From the NCBI GenBank assembly GCA_946481075.1, contig CAMLMC010000001.1, positions 310,001-374,000 of the forward strand: a DNA stretch of 64,000 nucleotides, in the 5' to 3' direction. Source of the stretch: an uncultured Alphaproteobacteria bacterium (GTDB lineage: Bacteria; Pseudomonadota; Alphaproteobacteria; Micavibrionales; Micavibrionaceae). Each line of letters opens with the position of its first letter. Position 1 is the first letter of the stretch. Positions 9,413 to 17,883 of this stretch are shown here, one piece after another. Position numbers and translations under genes: made by a program. The notes under the pieces are model-generated. The model did not search any database, had not been told where the DNA came from, and was given only the letters and a program-made list of their open reading frames with translations.

Positions 9413-10777
9413 ATGACGACATTTGATGATTTAGGGCTGAGCCCGGAAACGCTGAAAGCGATTGCCGAAAAGGGCTACACCACTCCAACCCCCATTCAGG
9501 AAAAGGCCATTCCCGTCATTATGATGGCGCGGGATATCGTGGGCCTTGCGCAGACAGGCACAGGTAAAACCGCGGGCTTTACCCTGCCGATGATTGATGC
9601 ATTGAGCGGTGGCCGCGCCAAGATGCGCATGCCGCGTTCCCTCGTTCTGGAACCTACACGCGAGCTGGCCGCACAGGTTGCCGAAAATTTCAAGGACTAC
9701 GGCAAGTATCACAAGCTTTCCATGGCGCTGTTGGTTGGGGGCGAGTCGATGGGAGACCAGCAAAAGCTGCTGGAAAAGGGCGTTGATGTTCTGATCGCCA
9801 CGCCTGGCCGCCTGCTTGATCTGTTTGGCCGCGGCGCAATCCTTCTCAACGATATCAAAATCCTTGTCATTGATGAGGCAGACCGTATGCTCGATATGGG
9901 TTTCATCCCCGATATCGAACGGATTGTGTCTTTGATTCCGCCAAACCGCCAGACCCTTTTATTCTCTGCCACCATGCCGCCGGAGATTAAAAAACTTACC
10001 GAAAAGTTCCTGAGCAATCCCAAGGAAATTGCCGTGGCCGCAGCCGCCACGACGGCCGTCACGGTTGAACAATTCCTTGTTCATACAACATCGCGTGACA
10101 AGAAAAAGGTTCTGGGCCAAATTATCAGGAATGAAGCGCCGAAGAATGCCTTCGTTTTCTTGAACCGTAAGCGCGATATCGGCGATGTTGCTTCCTTCCT
10201 TAAAAAACAAGGTTATGCAGCAGCGCCTTTGCACGGTGATATGGTTCAATCCGCACGTACCCAGACATTACAGGATTTCCGCGAAGGCACAGTCAAGTTT
10301 CTGGTGTGTAGCGATGTGGCTGCGCGCGGCCTCGACATTTCCGCCGTGAGCCATGTGTTCAATTACGACGTGCCGATGAGCCCGGATGATTACGTGCATC
10401 GCATAGGGCGTACGGGGCGCGCGGGAATGAGCGGTCGCGCATGGATGCTTACCACGCCCGGCGATGAAAAATTTCTGACCAATGTTGAGCGCCTGATTAA
10501 AAAGCCGATCCCGGTTTTCGAGATGTTGCAATCCCGGAACGAGGATGAGCCGGCGCGTGTTGTCGTGTCGGACGAGGATAGTGCTGAGACCGCCGCGCCC
10601 GAACGCAGCAGGGGCGGCAAGGGTGCCAAGGCTCCGCGCAACGCATCCAGTGTAGGCAAGCGCCCCGCCCGGCGTTCGACGGAAAAGCCCCGTGTATCCG
10701 ATTTACGCCAGGTTCAGGATGACGATAATGAGGGTATTCTGGGCTTTGGCGACGAAGTTCCGTCCTTTTTCCGTTAG
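9413..10777 (+). CDS. DEAD-box ATP-dependent RNA helicase, RhlE-like
   Basis: A 454-residue helicase with all canonical motifs: Q motif GYTTPTPIQ (21-29), Walker A AQTGTGKT (46-53), PTRELA (81-86), TPGR (130-133), DEAD (154-157), SAT (185-187), and in the second RecA domain VCSDVAARGLDI and HRIGRTGRAG. The C-terminal 60 or so residues are basic and low-complexity (RGGKGAKAPRN, KRPARRSTEKPR), typical of RhlE-type helicases that use a disordered tail to bind RNA. These enzymes unwind short duplexes during ribosome assembly and RNA decay, often at low temperature. It sits alone between the MerC-like gene and lptD. RhlE rather than DbpA, SrmB or DeaD is chosen from the overall motif spelling and tail, so the subfamily is less certain than the family. 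Confidence 0.92.
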   Translation: MTTFDDLGLSPETLKAIAEKGYTTPTPIQEKAIPVIMMARDIVGLAQTGTGKTAGFTLPMIDALSGGRAKMRMPRSLVLEPTRELAAQVAENFKDYGKYHKLSMALLVGGESMGDQQKLLEKGVDVLIATPGRLLDLFGRGAILLNDIKILVIDEADRMLDMGFIPDIERIVSLIPPNRQTLLFSATMPPEIKKLTEKFLSNPKEIAVAAAATTAVTVEQFLVHTTSRDKKKVLGQIIRNEAPKNAFVFLNRKRDIGDVASFLKKQGYAAAPLHGDMVQSARTQTLQDFREGTVKFLVCSDVAARGLDISAVSHVFNYDVPMSPDDYVHRIGRTGRAGMSGRAWMLTTPGDEKFLTNVERLIKKPIPVFEMLQSRNEDEPARVVVSDEDSAETAAPERSRGGKGAKAPRNASSVGKRPARRSTEKPRVSDLRQVQDDDNEGILGFGDEVPSFFR

Positions 10778-10872
10778 GATATTTGTCGTAAATCATTATC
10801 CTCCCTTGACCTTTCCGGCCTTTTTTCCGATCATGGGAGGCGTCGATTTCGACCCGATTCCCAAGGCCTTCC

Positions 10873-10888
10873 ACGGAGCAAACCGATT
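10873..10888 (+). promoter_or_regulatory. Ribosome binding site and ATT start that decide the lptD N-terminus
   Basis: ACGGAG at 10873-10878 lies 7 bases before ATT at 10886. Starting there gives a complete signal peptide for LptD. No ATG, GTG or TTG exists in this frame between the helicase end and the ATG at 10967. That ATG has no ribosome site and would delete the hydrophobic core of the signal sequence. Confidence 0.55.
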
Positions 10889-13291
10889 ATAACGTCTCGA
10901 ACATATTTTCTGCTGGGCAGTACGTTTCTTGCGGGCGTTCTGCCGCTGACGTGTATAACGCCTGGCATGGCCGTGGCCGCGCCTGTGGAACGCGAATGGA
11001 AGAACATCTATCCGGTTTATGAGGAGCCCGCATCGCAAGTATCACCAGTTGATGCCACCCCGCCCATGGCGCCGATGGCACAAGGCGAAGAAGCTGCTTC
11101 GCCTCAACCAACGCCGTCAACGGCACAGGGTGATGAACCGCCTGTCGATTTGGTTGCCGATAAACTGGAACATGACGAGCAGACACAAACCGTAACCGCA
11201 TCCGGCAATGTCGAATTGGTACAGGCGGGCAAGACGCTGACCGCCGACAAGGTTTCGTATAATCTTTCGAATGATACGGTTCATGCCTCTGGCAACGTCG
11301 TCCTGACAGATGTTGATGGAACGGTTTATCGTGCAGATGATGTCGAACTGACACAGGATATGAAAGATGGGTTTGTTAAGGGATTGCAAATCCTCTTGAC
11401 CGATGGATCGCGTTTTGGCGCGGAGGAGGGGACACGCACCGGCGGTACCGTCATCGAATTGAAGCAAGGGAACTATACGCCCTGTGAACCGTGTAAGGAA
11501 GATCCTTCACGCCCGCCGCTGTGGCAATTGAGGGCCGCCGAGATAACCCATGATGAAGAGGAAAAGACCATCACATATCGTGATGCATGGTTTGAATTCG
11601 CCGGCGTGCCTCTGGCCTATACGCCCTATTTCTCCCACCCTGACGGCACCGAAAAACAAAAGAGCGGCTTTCTTCCGCCCAAGGCCGGATATGACAGCGA
11701 TCTTGGTGCGTCCTATGCCCAGAAATATTACTGGGCGATTGCGCCGGATAAGGACGCCACGGTCGGCGCCGCCATCTATAGCAGTGTCAATCCTGTCTTG
11801 CTCGCTGAATACCGCCAGCGCTTTGAAAATGCAAAAATGGATATTGGCGGAAGCTTGACCTATTCCAGCCGCACTGATGAATCCAATGGCGTGGCTTTTG
11901 AAACCAATGATGAGGTGCGTGGGCATTTATATGGCAGCGGCCTTTGGAATATGAATGATAAATGGCGGTCGGGTTACGAATTGAACGTGGCATCCGATGA
12001 CCAGTATATGCGTGAATACGATATCGATTCTGCCGATATTCTAGAGAATGAAATTTATACCGAGCGCCTGTCAGGCCGCAATTATACCGTAGGCCGTGTG
12101 ATGGCATTCCAGGATTTGCGGGTATCAACCCGTCAGGTGGACCAGCCATCCGTGTTGCCGGAAGTCATTGCATCGTTCTATGGCCGTCCGAACGAAACGC
12201 TGGGCGGACGATGGAATGCCCAGCTATCAGCGCTCGGGCTCTATCGTGAAGGCAGCGGACAGGATATGGCGCGATCATCCCTGGAAATGGGATGGCAACG
12301 CCGTTACATCACAGGATGGGGATTGGTGAACAAAATCGACGGGCTTTTGCGCGGCGATGTCTACAATATCCAGAATCGTAACAATGTGAATGTGGCGGGC
12401 CAGACGCTGGAAGACACTCAGGCCCGCGGCTTTGCGCAAGGCAACTGGGAGATGTCTTATCCGTTTGTCAGGCGCTTTGATGAATCGCAATGGATTGTTG
12501 AACCGGTCGTATCCTTAACCGCCGGCACAAATGTTGATTTTGATGGTGATATTCCCAATGAAGATAGCCGCGATTTTACCTTAGACCCCACCAATTTGTT
12601 CGAACCCAACCGGGCGTCGGGATATGACCTGATCGAAGATCGTACGCGTGTTACATATGGGATGCGCACCGGGCTTTACAATGACAATGGCTATCGCGGG
12701 GAGATTTTCTTCGGGCAGAGCCGCCGGCTTGAGGATGATGATAATCCGTTTGCTGTCGGCTCTGGCCTGTCTGACCAGAACTCCGACTATGTCGGGCAGG
12801 TTACGGCCGTGCTTGGGCAATATGCCGATATCGATTACAGATTCCAGCTGGAGAACGACAATTTAACATCGCAACGTCATGAGCTGGACGCGTCGCTTAG
12901 TTTCGAACCTTTGTACCTTAACACCCGTTATTTCTATTCGAATGGTCTGACCGGGTCTGATCTTTCGCAAAGTCGCCAGCAAATTCGCCAGTCGGCACGG
13001 CTACAGCTTGCTGATGAATGGTATGTGGGCGCCGCTGCCTGGTATGATTTCGGCGACAATGAGGGGCTGCGCCAGCTTTCATACGGGGTTGATTACATAG
13101 GCCAATGTCTGACATTCTCTGTCGTTGCCGAACGTAAGCTGACCAGCGAGGAATCCGGTGACAGCAGTTCTCAGGTCATGCTAAGGCTGGGCCTTAAAAA
13201 TCTTGGTGAGTTCGAGACATCGGGGATCGATATTGGCGGGGGCGATAACGATGATAATGATGATGATGATGAAAACGACTTTGATCAGTAG
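10886..13291 (+). CDS. lptD: LPS-assembly outer membrane protein LptD, apparent ATT start
   Basis: LptD is the outer membrane beta-barrel that, with LptE, inserts LPS into the outer leaflet. From the ATT at 10886 the protein has 801 residues: a signal peptide of about 30 residues (Arg, then YFLLGSTFLAGVLPL, cleavage near MAVA), an Ala/Pro/Gln-rich linker, an LptA-like N-terminal domain (PVDLVADKLEHDEQTQTVTA onward) containing the YTPCEPCKEDP Cys pair seen in alphaproteobacterial LptD, and a C-terminal barrel rich in alternating Tyr/Arg strands. Starting at the ATG 10967 would remove the export signal, so I prefer ATT. The C-terminus is odd: after the last strand there is a run of Asp/Asn (DNDDNDDDDEN) instead of a terminal aromatic strand. 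It is followed after 6 bp by an unrelated coiled-coil gene rather than surA, which often follows lptD. Confidence 0.88.
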   Translation: MITSRTYFLLGSTFLAGVLPLTCITPGMAVAAPVEREWKNIYPVYEEPASQVSPVDATPPMAPMAQGEEAASPQPTPSTAQGDEPPVDLVADKLEHDEQTQTVTASGNVELVQAGKTLTADKVSYNLSNDTVHASGNVVLTDVDGTVYRADDVELTQDMKDGFVKGLQILLTDGSRFGAEEGTRTGGTVIELKQGNYTPCEPCKEDPSRPPLWQLRAAEITHDEEEKTITYRDAWFEFAGVPLAYTPYFSHPDGTEKQKSGFLPPKAGYDSDLGASYAQKYYWAIAPDKDATVGAAIYSSVNPVLLAEYRQRFENAKMDIGGSLTYSSRTDESNGVAFETNDEVRGHLYGSGLWNMNDKWRSGYELNVASDDQYMREYDIDSADILENEIYTERLSGRNYTVGRVMAFQDLRVSTRQVDQPSVLPEVIASFYGRPNETLGGRWNAQLSALGLYREGSGQDMARSSLEMGWQRRYITGWGLVNKIDGLLRGDVYNIQNRNNVNVAGQTLEDTQARGFAQGNWEMSYPFVRRFDESQWIVEPVVSLTAGTNVDFDGDIPNEDSRDFTLDPTNLFEPNRASGYDLIEDRTRVTYGMRTGLYNDNGYRGEIFFGQSRRLEDDDNPFAVGSGLSDQNSDYVGQVTAVLGQYADIDYRFQLENDNLTSQRHELDASLSFEPLYLNTRYFYSNGLTGSDLSQSRQQIRQSARLQLADEWYVGAAAWYDFGDNEGLRQLSYGVDYIGQCLTFSVVAERKLTSEESGDSSSQVMLRLGLKNLGEFETSGIDIGGGDNDDNDDDDENDFDQ

Positions 13292-13297
13292 GATGAG

Positions 13298-14017
13298 ATG
13301 TTAGACAGCTATAATCCCAGTTCCCGTTACAAGAATCGCGCCGCCCAACGCGTGAGCAACGCGATTAGCATGATCCTTGTTATTGGATTGTCGGCAAGTG
13401 TCGGTTTCTGGCTTGGCAAGCAATATGGTGTGGAAAAAGCCATATCGCTTCGCGAGCAGGTCAAGCAACTGACGGCGGAGCGCGTAACGCTTCAACAAAA
13501 CGTTACGGAGTTGCGTGCGGAGGCCCAGACGGCAAACACGCGGTATGAACAGATCAAGGCCGAGTATAACGCCGTGATGCCGGAAGGGCCGATGCAGGAT
13601 CTAACCCGTCTTGTCCGCCAGCAACTGGATCAGGGCATGGCGCCGGAGAGATTGTTTTTCGTCATTAAATCCGCGCGTCCGCCGACGGATTGCACGGAAC
13701 CTGAAACGAAACGATTCATCGTTTCAACCCCCAGTTATGCCGCGCCGGACAGTACCGTATCCGTGGCCGATGGGGCGGTGATCATCAGCGGTAAAGGCAC
13801 ATCCGCCATGACCAAGGATGGCCGCGCCGAAGCATGGTTCGACCCCGCAAAAGACATCACAATTAATTTTTCAGCCAATGGAAGCGTGGAGACGAAAAGC
13901 GGTGCCTTGCCGTTACGTCATTCGATTGTCGTCGGTGGTCGCGAATACCGCTTTACGATCGATCAGGGGGCAAAATCCTTTGCCAAGGTTGTCTACGATT
14001 CTTGCGCCTATCCATAA
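13298..14017 (+). CDS. Membrane-anchored coiled-coil protein, unrecognised
   Basis: A 239-residue protein I do not recognise. A basic N-terminus (RYKNRAAQR) precedes one membrane segment (about 21-40, ISMILVIGLSASVGFWLG), then a coiled coil (about 45-95: LREQVKQLTAERVTLQQNV), then a compact domain with two cysteines (PPTDCTEPE near 128-136 and the C-terminal YDSCAYP) that could form a disulfide in the periplasm. The likely topology is a bitopic inner membrane protein with the globular part outside. It begins 6 bp after lptD and has its own ribosome site (AGGATGAG), so it is almost certainly co-transcribed with lptD, and an envelope role is a reasonable guess. No catalytic motif is visible. 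Confidence 0.7.
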   Translation: MLDSYNPSSRYKNRAAQRVSNAISMILVIGLSASVGFWLGKQYGVEKAISLREQVKQLTAERVTLQQNVTELRAEAQTANTRYEQIKAEYNAVMPEGPMQDLTRLVRQQLDQGMAPERLFFVIKSARPPTDCTEPETKRFIVSTPSYAAPDSTVSVADGAVIISGKGTSAMTKDGRAEAWFDPAKDITINFSANGSVETKSGALPLRHSIVVGGREYRFTIDQGAKSFAKVVYDSCAYP

Positions 14018-14058
14018 GGGCTTTCATCGTTTTCGCAAGGGCTGGGTTAAGCTCATGT

Positions 14059-15333
14059 TTAATTGGCAGAGGGTGTGGCGGCTTGTTTGAATAAGTCGTC
14101 GAGGTCACTATCAAGCCGGATAAAATTGCGGTCCATCTGATCCGACCCTATGCCAAGGAATTGTTGCAAACCTTGGGCAATCGCCGGGTCGATTTCGGCG
14201 GAACCACGTAAATCCATTTCGTCAGGGTAGACCAGAAAATTCCCAAAGAGGATTTTGGAATCGCCGCGCTTGCCCTCCAGCGCGAACGGGAGCGGCCCGC
14301 CTGCAAAGCGCCGGTCCGGTTGATACGTGGCGGCAACGCGGAACGGCGTTTGCGTATCGAGCGCCTTAGGCACGCCGGCGTCGCTTTTACGCTCCGCGGC
14401 GATACGGTTTAAAAATAGTGAAAGATTCTCACCTTTTAAAGTGACGTCGAATTCCTGCGCCGTGGCCGATAAATTCAGATCCGCTGTCAGCGCCACAGTC
14501 GGCAGACCCGCCATGCCAGAGCGGAACATCATGGTTGTGGATGTTAGGGATGAATCGGATGTTAGTGTCACATCTTGTAGCGGTACGCCGAAGATGTCCG
14601 CGCCGCCTGCATCGATTTGAGATTGCAGCGCGAATTCCTGTTTGCCTGCCTTCACCGAAATCCAGCCAGCATAGCGTGTCACTGTCACGGGGCCGAAATG
14701 CATGCGGCCATCGACGACATTCGCGCCAAGGTCGAGCTGCCCCCCCGGTGACAGCGTACCGGTCCAGTTGCTGTTAAACCCGAGCTGATATTGGTTGGCC
14801 GATAAACTGGCCGTGATCTTTTGCATATCGTTGTCATCCGACGGCGGGTCAATTGTTGCTTGCAATGTAAAGCGCAACGCCCCGGCTGGTGTATCGAGAT
14901 CAAGCGTTGCGTCCTCGATCACTATTCGCGCATCGGATATTTCCAGAAGCTTTCCCAGAGGGCCTTGAAGGGTTTGCTTAAGGTCGCCGGTGGTGCGGCT
15001 GATCGTGAGGCCTGAAATAGTGGCCTCCCTGATATGGTTGCCGATCAAAAACGATGGCCATGACAGGCGGACATCGAGCTGTTCCAGTCGATCAAATCCG
15101 TAAGGATCGAGCGTGATGCCCCTCGCGCGTAGACCTCCCATATCATATGAAACCGCGCCTATCGAAACGCGCGAAAAGCCGGCATTTTCAAGAATAGTCT
15201 GTATCCGGGTCATCCCCATGGCCGGAATATTGAGCGCAAAGCTGGCCAGAAGGGAGGCCGCCAATATGCCAGCCGCGAAGAAGAGCGCCTTGGGACGTGA
15301 CATGGTTTGAATGGCGGCCAGTGGATTGGTCAT
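14059..15333 (-). CDS. AsmA/YdbH-like envelope protein, downstream of parE
   Basis: A 424-residue protein with one N-terminal membrane segment (about 15-36, ALFFAAGILAASLLASFAL) and a long periplasmic region of repeated beta-strand pattern (for example LDVRLSWPSFLIGNHIREAT, ISGLTISRT, GQLDLGANVVDGRMHFGPV). The pattern of a lipid-facing beta-sheet scaffold after an N-terminal anchor resembles AsmA-like and YdbH-type proteins implicated in phospholipid transport between membranes, though it is much shorter than full YdbH. It starts 13 bp after the parE stop on the same strand, so it is probably co-transcribed. The family assignment is by architecture only. DUF2125-like proteins are an alternative. 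Confidence 0.55.
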   Translation of the reverse strand: MTNPLAAIQTMSRPKALFFAAGILAASLLASFALNIPAMGMTRIQTILENAGFSRVSIGAVSYDMGGLRARGITLDPYGFDRLEQLDVRLSWPSFLIGNHIREATISGLTISRTTGDLKQTLQGPLGKLLEISDARIVIEDATLDLDTPAGALRFTLQATIDPPSDDNDMQKITASLSANQYQLGFNSNWTGTLSPGGQLDLGANVVDGRMHFGPVTVTRYAGWISVKAGKQEFALQSQIDAGGADIFGVPLQDVTLTSDSSLTSTTMMFRSGMAGLPTVALTADLNLSATAQEFDVTLKGENLSLFLNRIAAERKSDAGVPKALDTQTPFRVAATYQPDRRFAGGPLPFALEGKRGDSKILFGNFLVYPDEMDLRGSAEIDPAIAQGLQQFLGIGSDQMDRNFIRLDSDLDDLFKQAATPSAN

Positions 15334-15346
15334 TGTTTATATCGGG

Positions 15347-17377
15347 TTAGATATCGATGTCCTGTACGAATTCTGCATTGGCCTGAATGAATTGAAAGCG
15401 CGCATCGGCGTTCTTGCCCATCAGGCGGTCGATCAGATCATCCACTTCTTCCGTGTCGGAATGAGGGCCGTTTTCAGGCATCATTTCGGATGTTATGCCA
15501 AGCGCTGCCATTGCATGCGGCAAGGTGACACGGAGCAAAGTGCGTGTTTCAGGGCTCATCGTCGTTTCTTTGAGTTGCGCCGCAGGCATTTCGCCAAGAC
15601 CTTTAAACCGGGAAATATCCACTTTTTTCTTATCCTTGAAGACCGTTTTTAATAGTTCTTCGCGGTGCGCGTCATCCTGTGCATATTCGCTGACATTTCC
15701 AGCTGTAAGACGGTAAAGCGGCGGCTGGGCCAGGTAAAGATGTCCCTTTTCAATCAACGGTTTCATCTGGGTGTAGAAAAATGTGACGAGGAGGGAGGCG
15801 ATGTGGGCGCCGTCCACATCCGCGTCCGTCATGATGATGACCCGTTCATAGCGGAGCTTTGAGAGGTCAAAATCTTTTCCGGCCCCGCAACCGAGCGCAA
15901 GAATCAGATCCTGAATTTCCTGGTTTTGCCGTATCTTATCGGCCGTTGCTGAGACGACGTTGAGGATTTTCCCGCGTAGAGGAAGGATCGCTTGTGTTTC
16001 GCGGTTGCGTCCCTGTTTGGCCGATCCGCCGGCCGAATCTCCCTCAACAAGGAAGAGTTCGGTGTCTTCGGCGTTGGTGCGGGAGCAGTCTGCTAGTTTA
16101 CCAGGAAGGCGAAGCTTGCGCGTGGCCGATTTGCGGGCCATGTCCTTGTCGTTCTTCTTGCGCTGACGCTCCTCCGCTTTCTCGATAATGCTCTCGAGCA
16201 GCAGTTTGCTTGCGGCCGGATCGGCGGTGAGCCAATGGTCGAAGTAATCCTTGATAGCGGTGTCGACCCATTTCTGCGCCTCGACCGTCGCCAGTTTTTC
16301 CTTGGTCTGCCCCTGGAATTGCGGGTCACGGATAAAGACGGAAATGAGCAGGGCGCAACCATTCATCACGTCGTCCGCCGTGATCTGGTCTGCCTTTTTG
16401 TTGTTCACCAGTCCGCCATAGGATTTCAGGCCGCGTGTAAGCGCAGAGCGAATACCGGCTTCATGAGAGCCGCCAAGAGGGGTTGGGATGGTGTTGCAGT
16501 AAGAATGTATGAAAGATTCACCATCTTCCAGCCACGCTACCGCAAATTCGACGCGCCCGTTTTTGTCCGGAAGGTCGGTCATCCCATGAAAAAACTTGTC
16601 GGTGATGATGGATTGATCCTTGAGTGATGCTTTAAGAAAATCAAGCAACCCATTGGGAAAATGGAAATTTTCAGATTCTGGTGTGTTTGATCCGTCTTTG
16701 AGCAACGACGGGTCACAGGACCAGCGGATTTCAACGCCGCGGAAAAGATATGCCTTGGAGCGGGCCATCTGGTGCAACCAGGCAGGTTTGAATTTTGCTT
16801 TAGATCCAAATATTTCCGGGTCGGGTTTAAAGCAAACAGTGGTGCCGCGGCGGTTCTGAACCGCGCCCAATTTTTCCAGTTTGCTGGTTGGTAATCCGCG
16901 GGCGAAGGATTGCTTGTAAAGTTGCTTGTCGCGGGCGACTTCCACCCACATAAATTCGGACAACGCATTTACCACCGACGATCCAACGCCATGCAAACCG
17001 CCCGAGGTCTCATAATTTTTTCCACTGAATTTTCCACCGGAGTGAAGGGTGGTCAAAATAACTTCCAGCGCCGATTTGCCGGGGAATTTCGGATGGTTGT
17101 CCACAGGGATACCGCGACCGTTGTCGGTGATCGTGACCGACCCATCGGCGTTCATTGTGAGTTCAATGCGGTTCGCGTGTCCTGCAACCGCTTCGTCCAT
17201 CGAGTTATCCAGAATCTCCCCGACAAGGTGGTGGAGGGCGCGTTCGTCCGTGCCGCCGATATACATGCCGGGGCGCTTACGGACCGGTTCTAAACCTTCC
17301 AGAACCTCAATATCCGCCGCGCCATAAGACGAGACCTCTTTTTTTGCCGTGTTGCCTGAACCGAACAAATCCGCCAT
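15347..17377 (-). CDS. parE: DNA topoisomerase IV subunit B
   Basis: A 676-residue type IIA topoisomerase ATPase subunit. The GHKL ATPase domain has EILDNSMDEAVAG, DNGRGIPV and GGLHGVGSSVVNALS. The transducer domain follows, then the TOPRIM domain with EGDSAGGSAKQGR and the metal-binding DADVDGAHI, and a C-terminal GLGEM segment. ParE with ParC decatenates daughter chromosomes. GyrB is excluded mainly on length and the short N-terminal extension typical of alphaproteobacterial ParE; separation of ParE from GyrB by eye is reliable but not absolute. parC is not in the window. The AsmA-like gene follows 13 bp downstream, while the gene upstream is divergent (thioesterase). Confidence 0.93.
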   Translation of the reverse strand: MADLFGSGNTAKKEVSSYGAADIEVLEGLEPVRKRPGMYIGGTDERALHHLVGEILDNSMDEAVAGHANRIELTMNADGSVTITDNGRGIPVDNHPKFPGKSALEVILTTLHSGGKFSGKNYETSGGLHGVGSSVVNALSEFMWVEVARDKQLYKQSFARGLPTSKLEKLGAVQNRRGTTVCFKPDPEIFGSKAKFKPAWLHQMARSKAYLFRGVEIRWSCDPSLLKDGSNTPESENFHFPNGLLDFLKASLKDQSIITDKFFHGMTDLPDKNGRVEFAVAWLEDGESFIHSYCNTIPTPLGGSHEAGIRSALTRGLKSYGGLVNNKKADQITADDVMNGCALLISVFIRDPQFQGQTKEKLATVEAQKWVDTAIKDYFDHWLTADPAASKLLLESIIEKAEERQRKKNDKDMARKSATRKLRLPGKLADCSRTNAEDTELFLVEGDSAGGSAKQGRNRETQAILPLRGKILNVVSATADKIRQNQEIQDLILALGCGAGKDFDLSKLRYERVIIMTDADVDGAHIASLLVTFFYTQMKPLIEKGHLYLAQPPLYRLTAGNVSEYAQDDAHREELLKTVFKDKKKVDISRFKGLGEMPAAQLKETTMSPETRTLLRVTLPHAMAALGITSEMMPENGPHSDTEEVDDLIDRLMGKNADARFQFIQANAEFVQDIDI

Positions 17378-17454
17378 GATAACCCTTCGCGTACGCTTGT
17401 TACTTCACGCCTCCATATCTAGACAATCCCAGCCTTTTTGGAAACCGAAAAACC

Positions 17455-17883
17455 ATGTCCTCTCCCACTTATGAAGAATTCGAGCCTGAATTGCCGGATG
17501 AACTAAAGGGCCGCGTCCCGACCCTGAAGGTTATGCCGCTGCTTCCCGATTCCAATCCGGGGGGCGATATTTTCGGGGGTTGGATTTTATCGCAAATGGA
17601 TTTGGCCGGAGCGGCGCGCGCCTATCAGGTCGTTGGGGGACGGATTGTGACGGTGGGGGTTGAAGCCATGTCGTTCCATAAGCCGGTGTTTCTGGGCGAT
17701 CAGGTCAGTTTCTTTACCAAAGTTTCCAAAGTGGGGCAGACATCCATTACAATAGAGATTGAGAGTTGGGTTCTGCGCCACAGCCATGGCCAGAATTACG
17801 AATATCTGAAAGTCACCGAAGGTTATTATACGTATGTCCATATCGATGAAAAACGCCGCCCCACGAAAATACGCCCGTTTTAA
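17455..17883 (+). CDS. Acyl-CoA thioesterase, YciA/BACH-type hotdog fold
   Basis: A 142-residue single hotdog-domain enzyme that hydrolyses acyl-CoA to free acid and CoA. Family hallmarks: the PDSNPGGDIFGGWILSQMD stretch (about 33-51, with the catalytic Asp and Gly-rich turn), GRIVTVGVEAMSFHKPVFLG and the KVGQTSITIEIE strand. The order and spacing match the YciA/cytosolic acyl-CoA hydrolase group rather than PaaI or TesB. It is divergent from parE with a short shared promoter region. Its 3' end overlaps the next gene by 50 bp, so the two are probably translated from one message, although their functions do not look related. Confidence 0.88.
   Translation: MSSPTYEEFEPELPDELKGRVPTLKVMPLLPDSNPGGDIFGGWILSQMDLAGAARAYQVVGGRIVTVGVEAMSFHKPVFLGDQVSFFTKVSKVGQTSITIEIESWVLRHSHGQNYEYLKVTEGYYTYVHIDEKRRPTKIRPF

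Noticed and set aside
10833..10892. Short reading frame MGGVDFDPIPKAF upstream of lptD as a possible leader peptide or first part of LptD
   Set aside because: It is in another frame and ends in TAA just after the proposed ATT start. A frameshift would be required, and the signal peptide in the lptD frame already starts after a ribosome site.
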